64,000 nucleotides of DNA from Dysgonamonadaceae bacterium (lineage in GTDB: Bacteria > Bacteroidota > Bacteroidia > Bacteroidales > Azobacteroidaceae): positions 1 through 64,000 of the forward strand of contig JAIRPX010000171.1 in NCBI GenBank assembly GCA_031256775.1, read 5' to 3'. Positions 43,947 through 52,663 of the stretch are shown piece after piece; the stretch's first letter is position 1, and each line of letters starts with the position of its first letter. The notes beneath the pieces are model-generated. The model made no database searches. It was not told where the DNA came from and saw only the letters and a program-made list of their open reading frames with translations. Made by a program: the position numbers and the translations under genes.

Positions 43947-45584
43947 ATGACTGATCAAGAGTTACACAGGATATTGTCCGATGCCGTTTCGCTTCCGGCG
44001 GAAAACGAAATTGTCGAGTTCAAAGAGGCTAAAAACGGCTATGACTTCGACAAAATCGGCAAATACTTTTCAGCGTTGAGTAACGAAGCCAACCTGAAAG
44101 GCCGGTCTTGTGCGTGGCTGATTTTCGGTGTTGAAAATAAAAAACATCAAATAGTCGGCAGTCAATATCGCTCCAACCGCAAAGATTTGGACAGCCTGAA
44201 AAAGGAAATCGGAGACAAAACAACTCAAAATATTTCATTCATTGAAATTTACGAATTGCAAAGACCCGAAGGCAGGGTCGTTATGTTTCAGATACCGGCT
44301 GCGCCTTTGGGCATTCCGGTGGCTTTCGAGGGATATTATCACGGGCGTGCCAATGAAAGTCTTGTTGCTCTGAATATTGAAAAGATTGAGCGCATACGCA
44401 ATCAAGTCATCGGTAAAGATTGGTCACGCAATATTATTCCAGATGCTACATTTGACGATTTGGATAAAGACGCTATTTTAAAAGCACGGGAAGAATATAA
44501 GAAAAAGCACCCTTCTCTAACTGAAGATGTGGACGGTTGGGATGATGTTACCTTTTTGAATAAAGCGAAGGTAACATTAAACGGTCAAATTACCAACACG
44601 GCAATTTTGCTTTTAGGTAAAGACGAATCCAATCATTTTGTTTCGCCCGCGATTGCCCAAATAACTTGGGTATTGAAAGACGCCCCCGAAGGTTACGAGC
44701 ATTTTTATACGCCGTTTATTTTAACGGTCGAAAAAACGCTCGATTGCATCAGAAATACGCGATACAGTTTTATGGTTAATGATAATTCGCTGTATCCAAA
44801 AGAAGTAACACATTACGATAAGTGGGTAATCAGGGAGATGTTGCAGAACTGCGTTGCACATCAGGATTATAGCAAAAGTTGCCGGATTATTGTTTTGGAA
44901 TACAACGACAGGCTTATATTCCAAAATGCGGGCGGTTTTATTCCCGATTCCGTCGAGGAAGTTATCCGACATAACAGTCCGCAGGATTATTACCGCAATC
45001 CGTTTTTGGCGCAGGCAATGGTTAATCTGAATATGATTGAAACCATCGGAAGTGGCATTAAAAAGATTTTCACGATTCAAAAGGAACGGCTTTTCCCGAT
45101 GCCGGATTACGACATTTCGGACGAAACGCATACTAAAGTAACTGTTTATGGAAGATTACTTGACGAGAATTACACCAATATATTGAATGACAATCCAAAT
45201 TTGCCTTTGGAAGATGTGATTGCGTTGGATAAAGTACAGAAAAAACAGGAAATAAGCGAAAATGCACTAAACCGATTGCGAGCATTGAAACTTGTCAAAG
45301 GCAGGGCTACATCATTACAAATTGTTGGAGACGTAGTCCATAACAAATTATCCAACAGTAATTTAAAGCAGAAAATATTGGATTTGATAAAAGGAAAAGG
45401 CTCTGCAACAAGGGAGGATATAGAAAACTTGATAATGCCGCTGTTGCAAACGGATTTATCTGTTGAAAAAAGGCAAAAGAAAATTTCAAATTTGATTTCG
45501 GATTTATCAAACAGAGAGGGTTGTATAATAAACAGTTCATCATCGGATAAATTTGCTGTTTGGGTTATTGCTAATGCAAAGTAA
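43947..45584 (+). CDS. AlbA_2/AAA_4-domain transcriptional regulator-like protein
   Basis: A 545-residue protein with an N-terminal AlbA_2 (divergent AAA_4) domain: AENEIVEFKEAKNG near 18-31 and SNEANLKGRSCAWLIFGVEN near 45-64. A GHKL/HATPase-c_4 region follows with REMLQNCVAHQDYSKSCRI and FQNAGGFIPDSVEEVI, ending in winged-helix-like segments. Such proteins are widespread next to mobile elements and defence genes and are thought to regulate transcription; no specific target is known. Four TTAGTTGTAAAA-like repeats and a terminator follow. Confidence 0.8.
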   Translation: MTDQELHRILSDAVSLPAENEIVEFKEAKNGYDFDKIGKYFSALSNEANLKGRSCAWLIFGVENKKHQIVGSQYRSNRKDLDSLKKEIGDKTTQNISFIEIYELQRPEGRVVMFQIPAAPLGIPVAFEGYYHGRANESLVALNIEKIERIRNQVIGKDWSRNIIPDATFDDLDKDAILKAREEYKKKHPSLTEDVDGWDDVTFLNKAKVTLNGQITNTAILLLGKDESNHFVSPAIAQITWVLKDAPEGYEHFYTPFILTVEKTLDCIRNTRYSFMVNDNSLYPKEVTHYDKWVIREMLQNCVAHQDYSKSCRIIVLEYNDRLIFQNAGGFIPDSVEEVIRHNSPQDYYRNPFLAQAMVNLNMIETIGSGIKKIFTIQKERLFPMPDYDISDETHTKVTVYGRLLDENYTNILNDNPNLPLEDVIALDKVQKKQEISENALNRLRALKLVKGRATSLQIVGDVVHNKLSNSNLKQKILDLIKGKGSATREDIENLIMPLLQTDLSVEKRQKKISNLISDLSNREGCIINSSSSDKFAVWVIANAK

Positions 45585-45595
45585 GATTGGAAAAG

Positions 45596-45707
45596 TTTAG
45601 TTGTAAAACAGAGTAAATTAGTTGCAAAAGAAATTTATATATCTAACATTCAGATATTTATCGCTATTTTAATTTAGTTGTAAAACTCAAAAAATTAGTT
45701 GTAAACC
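45596..45707 (+). repeat. Four TTAGTTGTAAAA-like direct repeats
   Basis: TTTAGTTGTAAAAC (45596-45609 and 45673-45686) and ATTAGTTGnAAA variants (45617-45630 and 45694-45707) lie between the AlbA_2-type gene and its terminator. Part of the array is in frame with the gene beyond its stop codon, so it could be decayed coding sequence. Confidence 0.4.
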
Positions 45708-45742
45708 CTCGCCTGTCATTGAAACAAGCGAGGGTTTTCTTT
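45703..45742 (+). terminator. Intrinsic terminator that marks the intron insertion site
   Basis: Stem AAACCCTCGC/GCGAGGGTTT (45703-45712 and 45728-45737) followed by TCTTT. The group II intron begins right after its T tract, the usual target of class C group II introns. Confidence 0.75.
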
Positions 45743-47366
45743 GTGCGACGTGCATAATTCACAACTTGGCGGTGGAAGTCCGCTATGGGGGTAGGTAACG
45801 ACCAACCATTAGGAGAAGGCAAGGGTGTTTCGGGCGACCGAAAATCTGAAGGAAGCCGTATCCAAAGCCCTGAACTGAGGGACACGAACAGCATATAAGG
45901 CATATTCAATCGGGATAAGGCTGCAAAACAAACTGAAGTCCGAAAGTTACCCTGCGATTGAGGTGTAAATGCTGCAGTTACATGGGGTGAAAGAGGTGGA
46001 TTTTACCACGTGAGGTCTCACGGACGTGCGGAGTTAATAAAACGGAAGCTCGGCGCAAAACTTGCCGTGAGAAGTCAGCAGAGACCATAGTAGTCGGGGA
46101 TACGAGCCTGAGCGAAAAGCGAAAGAAAGGGATGCCTCGCAAACCGACGAAGGGTTGAACTTTACTAAGTGAAAATAGAATGAAATTTACTGAAAGGAAC
46201 AGAATGCAGAAAATACCGCCATCAGTCGGTAACTGCCATACGGAAGATAGAGCGGAACTCGAAGATATGTATGGAGTGCAGAGTTACTTATGGATAAATG
46301 AAAACGAAATCACAGGCATTAGCGGCAAAATGGGGATGCTTGAACAAATCCTGTCGCCCGACAACTTACAAAAGTCGTTACGTCAAGTAGTAAGCAACAA
46401 AGGCGCGAGTGGCGTCGACAAAATGGAAGTAACGGAACTCAAGGCATACGTTATTGAGCATTTGTACTATCAGGGACAATTAAAGACGGACGAGTAATCT
46501 CGTTGATACACAAGTTTCTGAACGCAGGCGTAATGATAGGTGCACGGCAGGAAACTCCCGAAGAGGGAGTTCCACAGGGCAGCCCGTTAAGTCCGCTTTT
46601 GGGCAACATTATGTTGAACGAACTTGACAGAGAACTGACAGTCAGGGGACATAAATATGTCCGCTACGCCGACGATATGATGATAATGTGCAAGAGCAAA
46701 CGCGCCGCCGAGCGGACGCTTGTCAGCACGACGTCGTACATCGAAAGCAAACTGTATTTGCGGGTAAATCGAGAAAAGACGGTAGTGTCGCACGTATCAA
46801 AAGTCAAGTTTCTTGGCTACTCTTTTTACGTAAGGGCAGGGGAGTGTCGCCTTGTGGCACACCCCAAAAGTCGAGCGAGAATGAAAACACGCTTGCGCGC
46901 GATAACTTCACGCAGCAACGGAAAAGGAGATGCATGGCGGAAACAAACACTGTCATATTACATTATGGGCTGGACGCAATATTTCAGGTATGCAGATATG
47001 AAAAGTTATCTGCGCGGTATCGACGAATGGCTGCGTCGCAGGCTGCGCATGTGTATTTGGAAACAATGGAAACGCATAAAGACAAAGATGCGCAACCTGC
47101 AAAAGTTAGGATTATCCAAGCAGAAAGCATACGAATACGCCAACACTCGCAAGGGTTACTGGCACATTGCCGACAGTTGGATACTATCAACAACTATCAC
47201 CAACGCTCGCCTAAAACAGGCAGGATATATTTTCTTTAGCGACTGTTACAAGTTGCCGGCTACCGCTTATTAGAGAACCGCCGTGTACCGAACGGTACGC
47301 ACGGTGGTGTGAGAGGTCGGGAAACGAAAGCAGGAAGAAAACAGCTTCGTTTTCCTCCTACTTGAT
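45743..47366 (+). mobile_element. Group II intron (probably class C), degenerate
   Basis: The element begins with GTGCGACG, the usual 5' end of group II introns. It has about 430 bases of structured leader, an intron-encoded protein, and a domain V-like hairpin (47273-47318, GAGAACCGCCGTG paired through ACGCACGGTGG). A domain VI-like hairpin follows and ends near CTTGATT. The exact 3' boundary is approximate. Insertion just behind a transcription terminator and the maturase sequence fit bacterial class C introns. The encoded reverse transcriptase is deleted internally, so the copy cannot move by itself but might still splice if maturase is supplied in trans. Confidence 0.75.
46204..47273 (+). 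pseudogene. Group II intron reverse transcriptase/maturase with internal deletion
   Basis: The N-terminal part (RT0-like SNKGASGVDKMEVTELKAYV, near 46400-46455) runs out of frame after about 85 codons. Another frame resumes as TIKDGRVISLIHKFLNAGVM. It then carries GVPQGSPLSPLL, the catalytic YADD, and the maturase X region GYWHIADSWILSTTI near the end. Compared with intact family members, roughly 120 codons covering RT1 to RT3, including the first catalytic aspartate, are missing at the junction near 46460. There is no sign of the HNH endonuclease domain. Confidence 0.78.
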
Positions 47367-47373
47367 TGTGCCG

Positions 47374-47977
47374 TGCATGACTGTTAGATCGTAAAATACA
47401 AGGCCTACCTTTCCGTTTAAAACCTTCTCTATATGCTTGACACTAATATGTGATATGTTACATTTTGTATTTGTGAAAATCCAACAATATCATATACTTG
47501 TTCTAAAATAATTTGTGTTCCTTCCATGAATATGTTGGTTATGTTTGAAAGTACTTGCTCTGTCCGAAATGTTTCTTGTTCCGATTTTATTTTCTTTTGC
47601 TTATAATCTTCAAGCAAATCATCCTGACCAGCGTAAGTTTTAATATAGTCCATGGCGGATTACCTGCAAACAATTGGGATAAAGCCCCGCAAACAGCAGG
47701 GCAACAATTTATGATATTACTCGCCATTCAGGAATGAAACAGTAGCATCGTTTAAGGTAAATCTAACCCGTAATAATGGTACGATTTCGGCGTGGAGTGA
47801 GTTGGTAAGTCAGAAAAATCAGCAATAGGGCGTAATAATTTGTAGGCTAATTTCTTGTACATACGAAAGTTCGTTTGAGGTACAAGACTTAATTTCTTCA
47901 CTTAATTCGCTTCGTTATTCCTTAGTATTTTTCAGAAGCACTGTAATTCAAGATCTTCAGAAATCCGTCTCATCTCA
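47374..47977. other. Gene-poor segment between the intron and BGC2
   Basis: No convincing gene is seen. A 74-codon minus-strand frame (47429-47653) and a 60-codon plus-strand frame (47555-47737) show no recognised family and may be decayed transposon or exon sequence. The BGC2 operon ends at 47978; no clear intrinsic terminator was found for it. Confidence 0.5.
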
Positions 47978-49156
47978 TTAGTTTAATACATCAAATGCAT
48001 TAGCCGCTTCAAATTCCTTAATAACATTTTCGTCGATTTTGGTTCGTTTTACTATTGGATTATTTTTCCAAAACTCAGGATTATATGTCTTTTTATTGAG
48101 AATCTCAAGTAGAGGCTTCTTATTCAGTTTTTTGCCCGAATCATCAAATTGCTGATCGACCATAAATAAAACAGAAGTAATTTTAACTTTGTACTTTATA
48201 ATTTCCTGATTTTCTTTTTTATATTGTTTCTCTGAATCCAAAGAACATGTAACAGTCTCTACAATAGGGTATGTATTAGGACGTTCTTTGTAAATTACCT
48301 GAAATTTTATATTCATCTGCGATGTACCCTCGAAACGAATAATCGAAAAGTCTGATTCTCGCACATATAATTTGCCGGCATTGATTGCTATATCTTTAAC
48401 ATTTTGTTTTCTTGGATGAAAGTTCAATACTAAAATGCTGCCTTTTTCATCTGAAAACCTGTCCTCTATATCAACATAATAAAGTTTTTTAAAATTAGGC
48501 TGAATAAATGTATTGACGGTCTTTTTGCCCGCATCTTTTTGCCGGAACGGTTTTATTTGGGACATAAAGTAAAAGTTGTCAAAAGTAAAATAGACCGTGC
48601 TATCCTTTCGTATTTTTGCATAACGCCCCTCCTGTAAAGACAGATTATCAATGCAGTGAGTATTGTCAGCTGTCAGGAAGCACTCAATAAATTCATTATA
48701 AACTCCATGACTTTGCGTAATTTGTCTGTAAAAGAAAGAATATTTTCCCTTTTTTTGTTTAATTTCCTCTTTGGATATTTTATTGTATTTTTCCCATATT
48801 TGCTCAACAATTTTATTTGCATAGTCTGCAGACACTACTATCTCAGGCAGGTTAGTTGCTATGGGTTCAAGGTATATTTTGGAAGGAATAAAGGTTAGAG
48901 AATACTTTTGAGGCGCATAGCCAAGATAAGAAAAAACAAGTGAATCAACATCCGGAATTCTCCTCAATATGAACTCTCCGTCAGCATTAGTAATCGTTCC
49001 GTCGGCGAGATTATCGAAATAAACGCTTGCAGAAATCAACGTTTCACCCGTTACTTTATCATAAACCGAACCGCTTATGTACTCATTTTCCTGTGCATTG
49101 GCTATTGTTGGAATAAGTACACCAATGATAATTAACAATTTTACTACAATATTCAT
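47978..49156 (-). CDS. Carboxypeptidase-regulatory-like domain protein (exported)
   Basis: A 392-residue exported protein. Signal peptide about 1-21 (VVKLLIIIGVLIPTIANAQ), then a carboxypeptidase D regulatory-like beta-sandwich (ISGSVYDKVTGETLISASVY near 28-47, ITNADGEFILRRIPD near 55-69). After that come some 270 beta-rich residues like those in Bacteroidetes DUF5686-type surface proteins, but without a full barrel. It is the last gene of BGC2 and overlaps the M50 gene by four bases. It may anchor, export or receive the modified peptide at the outer membrane; this is context only. Confidence 0.75.
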   Translation of the reverse strand: MNIVVKLLIIIGVLIPTIANAQENEYISGSVYDKVTGETLISASVYFDNLADGTITNADGEFILRRIPDVDSLVFSYLGYAPQKYSLTFIPSKIYLEPIATNLPEIVVSADYANKIVEQIWEKYNKISKEEIKQKKGKYSFFYRQITQSHGVYNEFIECFLTADNTHCIDNLSLQEGRYAKIRKDSTVYFTFDNFYFMSQIKPFRQKDAGKKTVNTFIQPNFKKLYYVDIEDRFSDEKGSILVLNFHPRKQNVKDIAINAGKLYVRESDFSIIRFEGTSQMNIKFQVIYKERPNTYPIVETVTCSLDSEKQYKKENQEIIKYKVKITSVLFMVDQQFDDSGKKLNKKPLLEILNKKTYNPEFWKNNPIVKRTKIDENVIKEFEAANAFDVLN

Positions 49157-50397
49157 ATTCTATATTTTTTATTGATATTTTTCAAGATTGATCGTGCAAA
49201 GTTAAACAACAAATAGTAAAAAACCAAAGGAATTATCAATTTTCTAAAATCATACAAAGACAATAAGTCTCCCATCATTATTTTTTTTACAAAGTCATAT
49301 ACATTTATTGGAAAATAAATAATTGAAGCCGGATTTTTAATTAATGTGTAGTAGATAAACAACGTTAAAAATAAAATCTGAACAAATCCATAGATTGCCA
49401 TACATATATCCGAAAGTTTATAACTATTTTTTTTTCTCAAAAATGTATTTTTTATTAATCTGATTACCTTTCTTCTGGAATGTGCCGAGAGGTTCGGTTT
49501 GTTCGTTAAATCAGATAAAACCCAATAGCCATCGCTTCGCATAAAAGGATTAAGATTGAAAAATGCACTAATCATAACAAATAAACTTGTTACCATTAGG
49601 CTGTACATACTTAAAATAAGACTGATACTCAACATCATAAAACAAAAAATCAATTCAAAATAAATTCCTGCTAAATTAACAGTAATTCTTTGATTTTTCT
49701 TTAATTTCCATATATCTGTTACATCTGCATAATAAACGGGTTTAAACAAATAAAAACCTCCTCCAATACCTCCATGTTCGGCTCCGAAATAACGTGCAGC
49801 AGATGCATGTCCAATTTCATGAAATGTTACACTAAGAAATTGTAAAATAAAAAAAGACAAAAAACTTGTTCTGGTATCAAAATTTTCATATAAATCTAAA
49901 TTTATTAGAACTGTTACTACCGTAAATAATATAATTGTTGTGATTATAAAAAAAGCCACATTTTTCCTAAATAAAGGGAAGAAATAATGAACTATTTTAG
50001 AAAGAAAATTTTTAGGAAAAATAATGAAACTGAGTTTTAAATAGGATGGTTTTATATAGGGTTTTATTCTTTCGTCAAGATTTTTCAATACTCCATAGCT
50101 TGCCAATTTGTTTATTAATAAGTCGCAAATAAACCTGTCAGGAATGTTTATTTGGTATAAAGACGTGTATTGCTGAGAAATTTCAGTAAAATTCCTTTTT
50201 CCATCAATTAAGCATAAAATATTGTAAACTTCTTTGTTTATTTTTAGATAATGCTTATTGTATGTATTACATAAGATAAATTCGGTTGCAGATAATCTAT
50301 TAAATTGAATATTATCCGATAACGCGGGAATAATATTTATATAATCTTCTATTTCCAATTCCTCGTCTTTCTTATGTATTTCTTTCTTTTTTAACAT
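49153..50397 (-). CDS. PqqD-like RRE fused to M50 membrane metalloprotease
   Basis: A 414-residue membrane protein. Residues about 30-107 form a PqqD-like winged helix (HYLKINKEVYNILCLIDGKR, then LLINKLASYGVL), the fold used as a RiPP recognition element. The membrane part has HEIGH (H193-H197) as zinc site and NLNPFMRSDGYW (281-292) as the second M50 motif, with about seven predicted helices. Proteins of this build occur in many RiPP operons and are linked to leader processing or export (YydH/SagE-like contexts). Its start overlaps the prenyl-synthase-like gene by 26 bases. Confidence 0.85.
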   Translation of the reverse strand: MLKKKEIHKKDEELEIEDYINIIPALSDNIQFNRLSATEFILCNTYNKHYLKINKEVYNILCLIDGKRNFTEISQQYTSLYQINIPDRFICDLLINKLASYGVLKNLDERIKPYIKPSYLKLSFIIFPKNFLSKIVHYFFPLFRKNVAFFIITTIILFTVVTVLINLDLYENFDTRTSFLSFFILQFLSVTFHEIGHASAARYFGAEHGGIGGGFYLFKPVYYADVTDIWKLKKNQRITVNLAGIYFELIFCFMMLSISLILSMYSLMVTSLFVMISAFFNLNPFMRSDGYWVLSDLTNKPNLSAHSRRKVIRLIKNTFLRKKNSYKLSDICMAIYGFVQILFLTLFIYYTLIKNPASIIYFPINVYDFVKKIMMGDLLSLYDFRKLIIPLVFYYLLFNFARSILKNINKKYRI

Positions 50398-51196
50398 TAT
50401 TGAGATACCCGGAGGTTATATTTAAATAATTAGCTATTGTATTTTTCATTTCTTTAATCACATTTAACCATTCACTATTTATACCCAATGGAAGTATTAT
50501 ATCAATGGCTTTTTGAAATGTTTCTATTGATTTAGATAAAACATTTTCAGCTATACCTTTTATAAATAAGTATTTATGTAAAACATGGATTTCGTTCTGA
50601 TATTGATTGAAATCTATTTGTTTGGACAACTCATAAATTGCCCAGTTAAATTGCCCGATTTTGAAATCATCCTCAAAATCTTTTACATCATCATATAATT
50701 GAAATCCGGCAGAGAAATAATAATGAGACTCAAGTAGTGATTGGTAAATATCGTTGTTCTTGTCTTTTGATAGTTGGTACAAACTATCAATAGCCATTTT
50801 TCCCATAGCTGATTTTTTATCAGCTAAAGACGTATAATCTTCCCATGCTACTTCTTTTTGGATAATTAATTTTCTTTCAATATCTACTGCTTCTGCAAAT
50901 TCTTGTTTTCTACAATCCCAATATTTCCAAAAATCAGCATTTATTCCGAAAATGGAAGTTAGTATTTTTATGGTTTTTTCTTGGAGTGTAGAAATTTGGA
51001 AAATATTTTCGATTTTTTTATTGTCTATAATATTATCAATCAAAAGAACGGACTTATAATATACATAAGCAGCTTCGGATAGTTCATCAATAATTCTTTT
51101 ATCAATATCCTCGAAATATTTATGAAATAGACGTGGATAATGTCGATAATATTCAGGAGATTTATCATTTTTGAATTGTTTATTTTTTGTGTCCAT
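50372..51196 (-). CDS. ComQ/polyprenyl-synthase-like protein
   Basis: A 274-residue all-helical class I isoprenoid-synthase-fold protein. The second aspartate-rich motif is intact: DDVKD (about 169-173) within QLYDDVKDFEDD. The first is reduced to DNIID (about 54-58). ComQ, which geranylates or farnesylates a tryptophan of the ComX pheromone, has a similar size and is also a diverged relative of prenyl-diphosphate synthases. Next to a small peptide gene and an IPP isomerase, a ComQ-like role is the best guess. The alternative is a plain prenyl-diphosphate or terpene synthase. I prefer the ATG at 51196 (MDTKNKQF) over 51220. Confidence 0.68.
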   Translation of the reverse strand: MDTKNKQFKNDKSPEYYRHYPRLFHKYFEDIDKRIIDELSEAAYVYYKSVLLIDNIIDNKKIENIFQISTLQEKTIKILTSIFGINADFWKYWDCRKQEFAEAVDIERKLIIQKEVAWEDYTSLADKKSAMGKMAIDSLYQLSKDKNNDIYQSLLESHYYFSAGFQLYDDVKDFEDDFKIGQFNWAIYELSKQIDFNQYQNEIHVLHKYLFIKGIAENVLSKSIETFQKAIDIILPLGINSEWLNVIKEMKNTIANYLNITSGYLNNVKKERNT

Positions 51197-51222
51197 AAAA
51201 TTATATATATTGATTAACAAGA

Positions 51223-51253
51223 GTAAGAGGGTAATAAAAAATTACCCTCTTAC
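51223..51253 (-). terminator. Perfect hairpin between precursor and prenyl-synthase-like gene
   Basis: GTAAGAGGGTAAT (51223-51235) and its exact complement (51241-51253) around five A/T. This 13-base stem begins nine bases after the precursor stop and is followed on the minus strand by TCTTGTTAAT, a weak U tract. Partial terminators or stabilising hairpins after precursor genes are common in RiPP operons and would yield more peptide than enzyme. Confidence 0.65.
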
Positions 51254-51261
51254 AAAATTAA

Positions 51262-51423
51262 CTAAAATGAGTAAGTTACGCTACCACGAACATACCAACC
51301 TTCCTTTTGGCTGGCTCCGGCACTCGCGGACATGCTCCATCCCATTTCATAACGTTTTTCCAATTCTTCGATTTGGAAAATTTCAGCAAGTTCTTGCTGA
51401 TCAAAATTTACGTCATTTTTCAT
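51262..51423 (-). CDS. Candidate RiPP precursor peptide
   Basis: A 53-residue peptide from the ATG at 51421-51423. The first half is acidic and helical (FDQQELAEIFQIEELEKRY, residues 7-25), like a leader peptide. The second half is small, polar and aromatic: five serines, one threonine, glycines, tryptophans W29 and W43, and the C-terminus VTYSF. IFQIEELE resembles the hydrophobic leader box recognised by class III/IV lanthipeptide kinases. No cysteine is present, so thioether rings are excluded. The frame is open to 51468, but the ATG at 51423 starts a better leader. It lies 60 bases after the kinase gene and before a strong hairpin. Confidence 0.7.
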   Translation of the reverse strand: MKNDVNFDQQELAEIFQIEELEKRYEMGWSMSASAGASQKEGWYVRGSVTYSF

Positions 51424-51483
51424 TTGATGTAATTTAAAAGGGTTTAACAATTTATTTAAAAAATACAAACCATTTTAACATGG

Positions 51484-52656
51484 TTATTCGGTATAAGTTT
51501 CATATTCTTTATTAAAAAAAGCTAAAATATCGGAAGCTGAATGGAATCGCATATCGGACTCTTTTGATAAAGATTTTTTTAATATTGTAATCACAAAAGC
51601 CGGAATCGTTTCATTTTTGATAAAAGAATTTAGTTCAGGTTCTTCCGTGCGAATAATTTTGCATAATCGTTTCCATGAAACACTGTCAAAGGGATATTTT
51701 TCATACATTAAAAAATAGATTAATACGCCTAAACGATATACATCCATACGAAAATCAAGAGTGTATTTTTTGAAATTAACAAATGCGTCATCCAAAACGA
51801 TTTCAGGTTCCAAATAATTACAGGCTCCCCCTTTCATAGTCATAACATTTTCCTCCAAATAAGAAATTGAATTTCCAAAATCAATTATTTTGACATTCAG
51901 ATTGGGTTCCACCAAAAATTGATTAGTATGAATATCTCCATGTATCACATCTTTCTCATGTAGAATAGATACTGTTTTTATTATTTGATATGCGAGAAAT
52001 AATTTATGTTTCATTTTTAATTTTCCAATAAGAATCAATTCTTCCAATGTTCGTCCTTTAATGTACTCTAATATAGCAATATTCTGTTCTTTATCAAATG
52101 AAATGAGAGAACGAATTAAAGAATGTGAACCGATTTTGTTCATGATTTTAAATTCATGCTGAAAAATCTCGACAGCATCTTTATCACTACAATTTGATAA
52201 AAATTTAATCACTACTTTTGTGTTTCGTTCTGTATCCAAAGCAATTGCAGTCGTGGTAATTTTATTTTTTTTCAAAACTTGGATAATATTAAAATTGGGA
52301 AATCGTAAGTCCTTATTGAATACGCTATTTTCATACTTACAATAATTAGCCGAAATCAAAATATTTGCATTTACCATTTTGGGGAATATTTTTTTGATAG
52401 AACTATGAATTTCGCCATCAGGCAATATCCCTCCTTTTATTTTTTTAGCTACATTCGTTAGACAATCAGGTTTACGAAATTTCTCTAAAAAATATTTGAT
52501 AGTGAAATTTATGATAAATATTTCTTTCTCTCTTTCATTGATTAAAAAATATAAATTAACATCATCTATTACATCTGTGAATATTAACCTTATATCACGC
52601 TTTTTAGCCTTTCGTATGAAAAAACATTCTGGAAATATATATAAATCTTTCATCAT
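51484..52656 (-). CDS. Protein-kinase-like enzyme with PqqD-like N-terminus
   Basis: A 390-residue protein. Residues about 30-105 look like a PqqD/RRE winged helix (YFLINEREKEIFIINFTIKY, then SSIKKIFPKMVNANIL). From about 125 a Ser/Thr-kinase fold follows: ATP lysine K151, helix-C glutamate E168, catalytic loop HGDIHTNQF (H239, D241, N245) and DFG at 259-261. HGD in place of HRD is typical of peptide-modifying kinases in class III/IV lanthipeptide synthetases. There is no lyase or cyclase domain. It would phosphorylate Ser/Thr of the precursor, or signal within the pathway. Confidence 0.8.
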   Translation of the reverse strand: MMKDLYIFPECFFIRKAKKRDIRLIFTDVIDDVNLYFLINEREKEIFIINFTIKYFLEKFRKPDCLTNVAKKIKGGILPDGEIHSSIKKIFPKMVNANILISANYCKYENSVFNKDLRFPNFNIIQVLKKNKITTTAIALDTERNTKVVIKFLSNCSDKDAVEIFQHEFKIMNKIGSHSLIRSLISFDKEQNIAILEYIKGRTLEELILIGKLKMKHKLFLAYQIIKTVSILHEKDVIHGDIHTNQFLVEPNLNVKIIDFGNSISYLEENVMTMKGGACNYLEPEIVLDDAFVNFKKYTLDFRMDVYRLGVLIYFLMYEKYPFDSVSWKRLCKIIRTEEPELNSFIKNETIPAFVITILKKSLSKESDMRFHSASDILAFFNKEYETYTE

Positions 52657-52663
52657 TTTTTGT

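Noticed and set aside
47429-47737. Opposed 74- and 60-codon frames after the intron as real genes or a toxin-antitoxin pair
   Set aside because: No family, no promoter and no partner arrangement; probably decayed sequence.
51262-51423. Precursor as a lanthipeptide substrate
   Set aside because: The kinase and leader pattern resemble class III/IV lanthipeptides, but the peptide has no cysteine and the operon has no lyase or cyclase, so lanthionine formation is not supported.
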